A stretch of 40,707 nucleotides of DNA from Spirochaetota bacterium (GTDB lineage: Bacteria; Spirochaetota; UBA4802; JAFGJZ01), in contig JAFGJZ010000156.1 in the NCBI GenBank assembly GCA_016928815.1, positions 1 to 40,707 of the forward strand, read 5' to 3'. Numbering within the stretch: position 1 is the stretch's first letter; each line of letters opens with the position of its first letter. A program made the position numbers and the translations under genes. The notes below the pieces were generated by a model. That model saw only the letters and a list, made by a program, of their open reading frames with translations, did not search any database and was not told where the DNA came from. Below, piece by piece: positions 16,243 through 23,438 of this stretch.

Positions 16243-17848
16243 AACTGTAAAAAATTGACTCCCGTTCATTCGCTGAAAGATGAATTTTCAGTTCGATTTC
16301 CGTATCAGGATTCAGATACGGATTACGTTCGTGATAATACAACAAACTTATTTCATCAACATCTTTATTTTTTTTATCTGAAATCTTCACAGGTATCCAG
16401 AAAATTCTGCAGAATTCCCCCTTCTCATTAAAAACGTATCCGAAAGCATTTGCAATAAAAGTAAGCTGTGTCAGGTTTTTTTCCTGAGATTTATATGTAT
16501 ATATCAACGGTATTTTGGAGTAAAAAACGTCATTGTTCCAGTACTGGAAGTATGTCCGCATCAGAACCCCGAGTTTTCTGTTGCCGCCGAATGAGGAATA
16601 TTCGAAGATCGACCATAACGGATTATACATCCTCTCGTAATTCTCAGCATCACGGAAAGGTAGAAGTGAAAGAAAGCTGAAACTGAAATCACCTCTGTCA
16701 TTTTTCTCATAACTGAAAAGAGGCCAGAGCTTTGTATAATTCCATTCCTTACCGTAATAAACATGTTCCTCTTCATATTTACGGTAAAATTTCCAGAAAA
16801 TGAGACCGTAATATGTATAATCAGAATAGAAATATTTATCAATATTTTCGATGTTAAAATAAAACGGCGTAATAAATTTCGTATGAATGGACGGTGAATC
16901 ATACCGCCCGTAAAACGGGAAAAAAATAAGCTTCTCCAGCCCGTCAGAATCGGCTCTTGCATACTGAAAGAAAGGCCATGGGAAATTTATATTATAATAT
17001 CCGTTTTTAATATCATATCCCCATGTAAAAAAAGGCCAGAGCAGAGTCGATGCATGAGAATAACCTGCGGTACTCCACTTCCGCCCGTAAAACGGGAAAA
17101 AGAAGAAAGAGTAATCGTGCCTGCCGGGATAAATTGTATCTCTGAAATTGAAAACCATGAAATATGATCTGTTATCATAGTAATCATCTTTTTTATAATG
17201 AGCGTAAAAAGGAAGAATTCTGAATGTAGATCTTTTTTCACTTGAACCCCATTGTATCAGCGGCCAGAAAAGCGCATGTCCCTTAAAGTCATTTTTTTCA
17301 TAATAGGTATATACAGGTATCCAGCTTAAAAAAGTATACAGTGCGAAAGCAGACAATGTAGCCGGAGGTGAAATAAAAAATAACGCAACTCCGGGGAAAA
17401 TCCATGGAGAAATGACATCCTGTGCAAGTTTTCCTTTAATGACTCCGCCGAAAGGCCAGATCATAAGATAATTATCTTCATTATTCTCATTTGAATGTCC
17501 GAATAAGAAAAGCGGAAACACCGCAGCAAAATCATAATCATCTGATTTGTCACTATGGATGTAATCTACATCGTTAACAAGACCCAGGAGAAACTGCCTG
17601 TACCGCATTTTATCGGTTTTATATTCCCAGTATAATATTGGCGGCAGACTTGCCGAATATTTAAATTTTTCAGTTTCAGATGAATGATAAAACGGACGGA
17701 TGGTATAGAAATCCTGATATGAGCTTTCATTCTCGTAAATAAACCAGAACCAGTTATAATTATTGTCAGCTCTCAGATTTTCCGGAAATGAAAGATAGAA
17801 AAAAGCCGCAGTTAAAATTAGTATAAAAATTCTGATTTTTTTTAGCAT
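16232..17848 (-). CDS. Exported aromatic-rich protein with about-20-residue x-P-F repeats, first gene of the Mla-type operon
   Basis: A 538-residue protein of no family I recognise. It has a signal peptide (residues 1-27, ending ENLRAD). About a quarter of residues are Phe, Tyr or Trp. Short motifs of the form (W/F/L)P(F/L)(F/Y) recur near residues 51, 111, 131, 195, 212, 251, 271, 291, 310, 327, 375 and 396, mostly close to 20 residues apart or a multiple of that. Examples are WPFFTWG, WPFFQYA, FPFYGR (twice) and WPLFSYE. This fits a beta-strand repeat, perhaps an outer-membrane barrel or a propeller-like fold. It overlaps the mlaE-like gene by 11 bp, so a role in lipid transport at the outer membrane is an attractive inference. 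Confidence 0.8.
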   Translation of the reverse strand: MLKKIRIFILILTAAFFYLSFPENLRADNNYNWFWFIYENESSYQDFYTIRPFYHSSETEKFKYSASLPPILYWEYKTDKMRYRQFLLGLVNDVDYIHSDKSDDYDFAAVFPLFLFGHSNENNEDNYLMIWPFGGVIKGKLAQDVISPWIFPGVALFFISPPATLSAFALYTFLSWIPVYTYYEKNDFKGHALFWPLIQWGSSEKRSTFRILPFYAHYKKDDYYDNRSYFMVFNFRDTIYPGRHDYSFFFFPFYGRKWSTAGYSHASTLLWPFFTWGYDIKNGYYNINFPWPFFQYARADSDGLEKLIFFPFYGRYDSPSIHTKFITPFYFNIENIDKYFYSDYTYYGLIFWKFYRKYEEEHVYYGKEWNYTKLWPLFSYEKNDRGDFSFSFLSLLPFRDAENYERMYNPLWSIFEYSSFGGNRKLGVLMRTYFQYWNNDVFYSKIPLIYTYKSQEKNLTQLTFIANAFGYVFNEKGEFCRIFWIPVKISDKKNKDVDEISLLYYHERNPYLNPDTEIELKIHLSANERESIFYSYEF

Positions 17849-18007
17849 TATATTTAAATATATCCTGAAATCACAAAATATGAAATAAAATCAATATTTT
17901 AACAGAACATATTATACATCAATAAATTTCAATATAATTATTACTGAACTGAGGATAAAGTTAAAAACACATAATTTGTACCGGACAGCCGGTTACATAA
18001 ATTTTTA

Positions 18008-18035
18008 TTGACTTTTCAGTTTTTTCTGTTACAAT
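18008..18035 (+). promoter_or_regulatory. Sigma-70-type promoter of the flaA-like gene
   Basis: TTGACT (18008-18013) is followed after 16 bp by TACAAT (18030-18035), giving a leader of about 95 nt before the ATG at 18138. The rest of the gap 17849-18007 is AT-rich; I see no other named element in it. Confidence 0.6.
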
Positions 18036-18137
18036 AAATAATGTAGAAATTAGTATTTTATTATACAGCAGATTTCAGTTTATTAAAGGCTGACTGTTTA
18101 TTTCTGAAAAAATGATTATTTGATCATGGAGGATAAA

Positions 18138-18794
18138 ATGAAAAAATTGATGTACCTGTTTCTCGCAATGGTTCTTTGTATTCCGGCTATTGCTCAGGAT
18201 GCTGCCGGTCCTGTTGAAGTTGAACAGGAAGACATTGTAGGCGATCAGGTTTACCGCGAGATTATTATAGAAGATTTCGAAAAAAATGAATACTCTTCGA
18301 AAAACGGTACACTTAGAATTACAAAAGACCAGCAGTTTGATATTCAGATGCGGACGGATTTTCCTGCACCTGTAAAAGACTCGAAGAAATATATGGGAAT
18401 AAAACTTTACGGAAAACAGGGGGACCCTCTTTCAATTAAACCTCCTGTTAAACTTCTGATTTCAGACCATGCGCAGTCCATTTCACTGTGGGTTTACGGC
18501 AAGAATTTTTCAGGTGAGCTCTCAATCATGCTGAAAGATGCAAATGAAAAAGTTCACAGATTATCAATGGGAAAATTAAACTTTCTCGGATGGAGAAAAC
18601 TTACATACAGGCTTGGAAAAACCGTAGCCCAGGAAGATAAATTCCTGTCTCAACCGAAAAATCTGGAAATATTGCAGATAATATACTCTCCAGGTAATTC
18701 AGGACGGCTTCCTATGTGGCACTATTTCTACATCGATGATATTTCTGCAAAAGTCCGTAAAAAATATGAAGATAAACAGACAGATAACTGGTAA
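18138..18794 (+). CDS. flaA: FlaA-family periplasmic flagellar filament outer-layer protein
   Basis: A 218-residue exported protein with a signal peptide (residues 1-19, ending AIAQDA). The mature part has the FlaA signatures: EIIIEDFE at the start, PVKLLISDHAQSISLWVYGKNF, the LNFLGWRKLTYRL segment and a C-terminal FYIDDISA. FlaA proteins coat or associate with the FlaB core of spirochaete periplasmic flagella. The start is the ATG at 18138, behind GGAGGA; the open frame begins six codons earlier. It is shorter than classical FlaA (about 240-350), so a FlaA-like paralogue is possible. It is a single-gene unit with its own promoter and terminator, consistent with high expression. Confidence 0.82.
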   Translation: MKKLMYLFLAMVLCIPAIAQDAAGPVEVEQEDIVGDQVYREIIIEDFEKNEYSSKNGTLRITKDQQFDIQMRTDFPAPVKDSKKYMGIKLYGKQGDPLSIKPPVKLLISDHAQSISLWVYGKNFSGELSIMLKDANEKVHRLSMGKLNFLGWRKLTYRLGKTVAQEDKFLSQPKNLEILQIIYSPGNSGRLPMWHYFYIDDISAKVRKKYEDKQTDNW

Positions 18795-18796
18795 AA

Positions 18797-18823
18797 TAAA
18801 AAAGGGCGGAAGCCCTTTTTTTT
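18797..18823. terminator. Strong bidirectional intrinsic terminator after flaA
   Basis: AAAGGGC (18801-18807), loop GGAA, GCCCTTT (18812-18818), then a run of T to 18823. On the minus strand the same stem is followed by TTTTTTATTTTA, so it can also end the phosphoglycerate mutase operon. Confidence 0.9.
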
Positions 18824-18861
18824 ATATCCTATTCCCGGTTTAAAATCAACAGCATGTCAGA

Positions 18862-20076
18862 TCATTCAAATTTACCGGAAATACTTTTTGACAGAAGAGT
18901 ACTTGCATCATCAATATACAGGCCGGAAGCTGCACAGGTTTTTTCATTAAATACAATTTCCTGATTTTTATATCCTGACGGAACATCCAGTCTGCCGGTA
19001 GAATATACAAGAAACGGCACCGGATCGGAAGTATGAGTCCGGAGACTGATCGGAGTAGGATGATCAGGCATGATAATCAGAGTAATATCATCAAACTGCT
19101 TAATTTCAGTCAGCAGGTATGAAATCGCTATTTCATCTATATCACGGATTGATTTTATTTTATGTTCAATATTTCCTTCATGACCCGATTCATCAGGAGA
19201 CTCGAAATGAAGAAAAACATAATCTTTTTCTTTAAGACACTCAATTGCAGCTTTAGCCTTGCCTATGTAATTTGTATCAATGTATCCTGTAACACCTTCA
19301 ACAAATTTAGGCTGAAGACCTGCAGCAATTCCGATTCCATGAATCAGATCAACTGCGGAGATTGTATATCCTTCAAGATTATATAGACTCTTGAATGAAT
19401 CAAGAGCCGGTTTGAATCCCCCGCCCCATATCCATGTATTCGTCGGTTTGCCCTTGAATCCCGTTTCGGAAAAATCATTCTCTTTCAGCAGACGGCCGGA
19501 AAGCTCAAAAATATTCTTTAGCAAGTCAGATCCGCTTCCGGAAGGAAAATATTCATCAATCTGCAGGTTTGTAATATCATGAGGAGGAACAGTCTCCGGT
19601 AATTCAGAATACGGATAATTTCTCCATACAAGAGCGTTTCTGTAGGACACGCCTTTATGAAACTCAATATCATCCGAACCCAGGGCAGCATTAAGCTTTT
19701 CCATAACAAGTCCTGAAAAAGCGGTTTCAATATGATCTGCCGTGAAATCATTCATTATACCGTCTGAAATATTTACAAGATTGCATCTGAAAGCCGCATC
19801 ACCGGGTCCAAGATTAATTCCCATACTTACTGCTTCCAAAGGAGCACGGCCGGTATAATACTTCTCAGGATTATATCCGAAAATTGACAGGTTTGCAGTA
19901 TCGCTGCCGGGATTCATCCCCTGCGGCACTGTTCTGGCAAGTCCGATTATTGAGTCGGGTACAAGGCTGTTTATATTACCGGGATTTACATATTCAAGAG
20001 GGGTTTTTCCGTCAAGTTCTTCAATAGGCAGATCGGCCATTCCGTCACAGACGATTGTGAGTATTTTGCGGGACAT
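18862..20076 (-). CDS. apgM: Archaeal-type 2,3-bisphosphoglycerate-independent phosphoglycerate mutase
   Basis: A 404-residue member of the alkaline phosphatase superfamily that interconverts 3- and 2-phosphoglycerate in glycolysis and gluconeogenesis. The metal-binding and catalytic features are visible: CDGMAD (Asp 11), the phosphorylated serine in NPGSDTANLSIFGY (Ser 58), YYTGRAPLEA, HFESPDESGHEGN and MPDHPTPISLRTHTSDPVPF. Its length fits ApgM rather than the 510-residue bacterial GpmI. The ATG overlaps the stop of the upstream 96-residue gene by one base (TAATG), so translation is coupled. Archaeal-type iPGMs occur sporadically in bacteria. Confidence 0.93.
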   Translation of the reverse strand: MSRKILTIVCDGMADLPIEELDGKTPLEYVNPGNINSLVPDSIIGLARTVPQGMNPGSDTANLSIFGYNPEKYYTGRAPLEAVSMGINLGPGDAAFRCNLVNISDGIMNDFTADHIETAFSGLVMEKLNAALGSDDIEFHKGVSYRNALVWRNYPYSELPETVPPHDITNLQIDEYFPSGSGSDLLKNIFELSGRLLKENDFSETGFKGKPTNTWIWGGGFKPALDSFKSLYNLEGYTISAVDLIHGIGIAAGLQPKFVEGVTGYIDTNYIGKAKAAIECLKEKDYVFLHFESPDESGHEGNIEHKIKSIRDIDEIAISYLLTEIKQFDDITLIIMPDHPTPISLRTHTSDPVPFLVYSTGRLDVPSGYKNQEIVFNEKTCAASGLYIDDASTLLSKSISGKFE

Positions 20077-20366
20077 TATGCCCTTTTCCCGCGTTTAAGC
20101 ATAAAAATATAATGTTTAACATAGGGAACGAAGGCTTCATCCACTAATGACATATCAAGAGCATCATTATTTTTAAGTATTTTATCCAGAAGAGTTTTTG
20201 TTATATCCTCTTCAGCAGTATCGATAAGGATTTTACATCTTTTAACGATCTCTTTATCTACAGCATCAAGTATAAGTTTATTCATTGCGGAATAAAGTTT
20301 CAGCAGATTTGTTTTTCTTTTACTTTTTGCATTTTTTGTAGTTTTTTTCACAGAAGCAGCAGCCAT
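20076..20366 (-). CDS. Small protein of unknown function coupled to apgM
   Basis: A 96-residue protein with a basic, lysine-rich N-terminus (residues 1-21) and a helical remainder (NLLKLYSAMNKLILDAVDKE, then LLDKILKNNDALDMSLVDEA) ending in RGKRA. I do not recognise it. The stop overlaps the apgM start in TAATG. GGAGG lies 11 nt before the ATG, rather far. A promoter candidate sits about 35 bp upstream. The basic tail could bind nucleic acid, but this is only a compositional hint. Confidence 0.65.
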   Translation of the reverse strand: MAAASVKKTTKNAKSKRKTNLLKLYSAMNKLILDAVDKEIVKRCKILIDTAEEDITKTLLDKILKNNDALDMSLVDEAFVPYVKHYIFMLKRGKRA

Positions 20367-20401
20367 TTATGTATTATCCTCCGAAATAACTATAGAAGGC
20401 G

Positions 20402-20429
20402 ATAATAGAAAACAGTTTTGTATTGTAAA
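20402..20429 (-). promoter_or_regulatory. Candidate promoter of the 96-residue gene/apgM operon
   Basis: On the minus strand TTTACA (20424-20429) is followed after 16 bp by TATTAT (20402-20407), giving a start near 20396 and a short leader to the ATG at 20366. The rest of the gap to 20650 is AT-rich and shows no other clear element. Confidence 0.45.
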
Positions 20430-20650
20430 CATAAATTTTTAAAAAATATTTCATTAATACAACCTTAAAAAAATAAATCATATCTGACGGAAATACCTTT
20501 AAGTTTTTATCCGTTACTTATTATTTTAATACGTTATGTTAAAAATGTCATCAAAAAGATAACTCAAAAATGAAATTTTCATGCAAATTTGTTATCAAAA
20601 AGAACAGTATGACCGAAATTGTAATATACAGCTTAATTCCGGAGAAAATC

Positions 20651-20779
20651 ATGAAATGTCTGAAATGCGGTAAAAAATTAACAAAAACAAATCACTATTA
20701 CATTCCATTCAAATCGAGAGAAGGATACAGATTATGTATTGAATGTACAAAAAAAGAAAAGATTATTACTTTAGTTTAA
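20651..20779 (+). CDS. Tiny zinc-ribbon protein (42 residues)
   Basis: The start is the ATG at 20651, behind GGAGAAAATC; an open frame continues 27 codons upstream, but without a ribosome site. The product has CLKCGKK near the N-terminus and CIECTKK near the C-terminus, two CxxC pairs 30 residues apart that would bind one zinc ion. The rest is basic. It ends 56 bp before the STAS gene and may be cotranscribed with it. Proteins this small cannot be assigned a role by sequence alone. Confidence 0.6.
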   Translation: MKCLKCGKKLTKTNHYYIPFKSREGYRLCIECTKKEKIITLV

Positions 20780-20835
20780 ATTTATATTGATTATTTCAAA
20801 ACATTATGCTATAAGTATAATAAATCAGGGTGAAA

Positions 20836-21156
20836 ATGAAAATATCATACAGAACTAAAGAAAATTATCAGATATTCGATATTGAGGGAAATATAGCTTT
20901 TGAGGAAACTCAGAACCTTGAAGATTTTGTATTTCAGAACATATCATCTGATTCCAGCAACATTGTAATAAACCTTAAACAGGTTCCTTATCTTAACAGT
21001 TCGGCGCTTGGATCAATGGTAAGAATGCTGCAAACTCTTAAAACCAGAAATATAAAACTGTACATCATGAATATCAATGATGATATAAAAAATCTGTTTA
21101 CAATAACAGGCGTAATGAAATATTTTGAATTTATTGACTATGAATCAATAGTTTAG
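20836..21156 (+). CDS. STAS-domain anti-sigma factor antagonist-like protein
   Basis: A 106-residue single STAS domain. The pattern is that of SpoIIAA/RsbV: YQIFDIEGNIAFEETQNLE, then NIVINLKQVPYLNSSALGSMVRM, which carries the phosphorylatable serine region, then IKLYIMNINDDIKNLFTITG. Such proteins bind and are phosphorylated by an RsbW-like kinase in partner-switching control. The start is the ATG at 20836 behind AGGGTG; an in-frame GTG two codons earlier overlaps that site. No kinase is adjacent, although a second STAS gene with a kinase lies at 38537-39296. The stop overlaps the convergent lipoprotein gene by 4 bp. Confidence 0.85.
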   Translation: MKISYRTKENYQIFDIEGNIAFEETQNLEDFVFQNISSDSSNIVINLKQVPYLNSSALGSMVRMLQTLKTRNIKLYIMNINDDIKNLFTITGVMKYFEFIDYESIV

Positions 21157-21617
21157 TCTTTTTCGTAATCCACGATTATCTGCGCTTTATTCTTAGCTGT
21201 ATCCTGAAGTACGGTAATTTTTACTATTTTATCCTCCATTACATCAAAATAGGTATATGACGGTTTCGGCTGATAAATATTATTTACTTTCACATACTTG
21301 CCCTGTTCCTCATCAAGTATATATTTCTCTATTTCAATAAGATGTTTATTGACGCTCAGTGCAGTATTAAATGTTTTAGTCTGACTTTCAAGACCAATTG
21401 CGGTTCTTCCGGAATCAATCTTGTCTATGTAAATTTTATAATAGCATCTCCTGTCATTTGAAGGATTCTGTATATTTGTATCCTGAACACTGAGTACAAA
21501 ATTATATGAACCGGGTTTTTTATATACAGGTCCCGAAATGACATCTCCGTTATCAGTAGTTGCGCATGATGAGAAAAAACCTGCCAGAAAAACAGAAATA
21601 ATAATTATTTTTTTCAT
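21153..21617 (-). CDS. Putative lipoprotein
   Basis: A 154-residue protein with a signal peptide ending in AGFFSSC (Cys 18), a clear lipobox. The mature part contains alternating strands (SYNFVLSVQDTNIQ, CYYKIYIDKIDSGRTAIGLE) and ends acidic. No family is recognised. It starts 3 bp after the stop of the PPC-repeat lipoprotein, so the two form an operon and probably act together at the cell envelope. Confidence 0.7.
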   Translation of the reverse strand: MKKIIIISVFLAGFFSSCATTDNGDVISGPVYKKPGSYNFVLSVQDTNIQNPSNDRRCYYKIYIDKIDSGRTAIGLESQTKTFNTALSVNKHLIEIEKYILDEEQGKYVKVNNIYQPKPSYTYFDVMEDKIVKITVLQDTAKNKAQIIVDYEKD

Positions 21618-21620
21618 GTA

Positions 21621-23165
21621 TTAATCACCTATCTCAATACTATATGGAAAATTTGATACATCTCCTTTAGATTCAATAACTATATATCCCCTGCTGTCAA
21701 TCATTTCTTCAATTACCTTTACGTCAGTACCGTTGATAGTTTCGGTTTTTATGGCATATCCGAGGCTGTCGGATATGGAAAAATCAAATTCCGTTCCGTC
21801 AATTCCTGAAACGCTGAATTTCACTTTTACCCGTGAACCCGGATCGATCAGGAAATAATCCTTGTCATTGTTGGAAGATATGTAGCCTTTGATTATCCTT
21901 GTTTTTACTTTATTTGCAGAAGAAACCGAGTCATTTGGTTCAATTTCCTCTGTCGGATCTTTTTTGCTTTCATTAACTGAAACCGCATAGCCCATTTCCG
22001 CATCAGCATATGAACCTGATGAAGTAACCTTCAGATAAAACCGGCTCTCTGAATAAAAATTCGGAAATATTTCCTTTTCTCCGTCCTTAAAATTATCAGC
22101 TTCAGCAAGTGTCTCACCTGACTCATCAAGCAATTCAAGTTTTATATCCATCCCTACCGGAGGTATTACTTCAATTCTGAACATTCCATCTGAACCGCCG
22201 GAATTAATCTCAAAAAAATCTGAATCACCGGCCGGGAATATTTTCCCGTTTATAACATTATCAATTATACGGTTTGCACGCTGATAGTCATTATTCGATT
22301 CCATTTCAATCGAGGTATCATACGGCTTCACCATCATCTGAATCTGATATTTCACATCAAAATTAACTTCAAAATTTACCGACGAAACGGAAACATAATA
22401 TTTGCCCGGTTTGGTAAGGCCGATATCACTGAAATTTTCACCCTGACCGCTTCCATTGTTATTCGCAGTCGCTATCAGTACCTGAAAAGGATCATACAGA
22501 TTTAATACGGAATCGACATTTTCAACTCCGGTAACTGAAACATCAAGTAGTACGGGATTCTCTGCAGAACAGTCAACCTGAACAGCATAATAATCCTCTT
22601 CCTTCAATTCAGAGTCCTTCCTCCTGTTCAGCTTGTTAAAGGCGGGATAATAATATCCGCTGAAAGTCTCTCCCTGTTCAATTGCGGTCGCTGAATTAAA
22701 ATCATCATTTCCTTCTTTTTCAGATGAAATATATTCACCTGATGTAAGTTTTAAAACATAATATGCATCCTTGTTTCCTTCCGCGTCATCCCTGTCACCA
22801 TATGATATTTTAAAATAATAACGGCCGCTCTGAAGAAAAAGATTCGGCATTTTTTCAGCTGATGACTTGCGAACGTCATCAATAAGTTTAACCGGCCTGA
22901 CCTGCCCGCCGTCATCAAAGAAAACTTCAACCGAGTGATTTACTCCTTTCACCGCGGAAAGCTCAAGTGAAACAAGAGTATCTTCAGACGAAATCAGCTG
23001 ATAGAAATCCGTATCAGAAGCTGAATCAAGATATCCCCTTACCTCCCTGTTAAGTTCAGCGGGAGTGGCCGAAGAAAAATCATTATTCGGTTCAATCTCG
23101 GCAATATATGACTTTTTGCATGATGCAAACATAATCATTATTATGAGTAAAATATATTTTTTCAA
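21621..23165 (-). CDS. Lipoprotein with four PPC-type repeats
   Basis: A 514-residue lipoprotein: from the TTG start the signal peptide reads to FASC (Cys 16). The mature part holds four repeats of the bacterial pre-peptidase C-terminal (PPC) kind, each beginning with an acidic E-x-N-(N/D)-D motif: EIEPNNDFSSATP, EKEGNDDFNSATAI, EMESNNDYQRANRI and EIEPNDSVSSANKV, each followed by a G-Y/K-x-D-x-D-F/Y-x motif. The TTG at 23165 is chosen because GGAGG lies exactly 5 nt before it; the ATG four codons upstream overlaps that site. PPC domains are beta-sandwiches often attached to secreted enzymes, but no catalytic domain is present here. Confidence 0.8.
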   Translation of the reverse strand: MKKYILLIIMIMFASCKKSYIAEIEPNNDFSSATPAELNREVRGYLDSASDTDFYQLISSEDTLVSLELSAVKGVNHSVEVFFDDGGQVRPVKLIDDVRKSSAEKMPNLFLQSGRYYFKISYGDRDDAEGNKDAYYVLKLTSGEYISSEKEGNDDFNSATAIEQGETFSGYYYPAFNKLNRRKDSELKEEDYYAVQVDCSAENPVLLDVSVTGVENVDSVLNLYDPFQVLIATANNNGSGQGENFSDIGLTKPGKYYVSVSSVNFEVNFDVKYQIQMMVKPYDTSIEMESNNDYQRANRIIDNVINGKIFPAGDSDFFEINSGGSDGMFRIEVIPPVGMDIKLELLDESGETLAEADNFKDGEKEIFPNFYSESRFYLKVTSSGSYADAEMGYAVSVNESKKDPTEEIEPNDSVSSANKVKTRIIKGYISSNNDKDYFLIDPGSRVKVKFSVSGIDGTEFDFSISDSLGYAIKTETINGTDVKVIEEMIDSRGYIVIESKGDVSNFPYSIEIGD

Positions 23166-23379
23166 AAAATCCTCCATTTTCTTCAGTACTGGATGATCAT
23201 TTCCTTTTACAGAAACAGGCATACTGAATAAAAAGCGTAATAATCGCAGAATTTAAATACTTAATCAGGATAAAATAAATTTCATCGTCAATATGTAAAT
23301 AATTTTTTACGCTATTTTACACTAATACTATATATGTCCCCAGATTTCAATAATTTTACTTAAACATCATCTATATTGT

Positions 23380-23408
23380 TTGATTTTTAAACGCAGTTTA
23401 TATATAAT
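23380..23408 (+). promoter_or_regulatory. Near-consensus promoter of glgX
   Basis: TTGATT (23380-23385) is followed after 17 bp by a perfect TATAAT (23403-23408). Transcription would begin near 23415, about 24 nt before the ATG at 23439. The remaining divergent gap (23166-23379) is AT-rich; a weak minus-strand pair (TTTACA, TATTTT) might drive the PPC lipoprotein. Confidence 0.7.
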
Positions 23409-23438
23409 AACCTTAGAAAGGTGCTGGCAGGATAAACA

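Noticed and set aside
18862..20076. Phosphopentomutase or alkaline-phosphatase-like assignment for the mutase gene
   Set aside because: GSDTANLSIFGY and the overall length fit archaeal-type phosphoglycerate mutase better.
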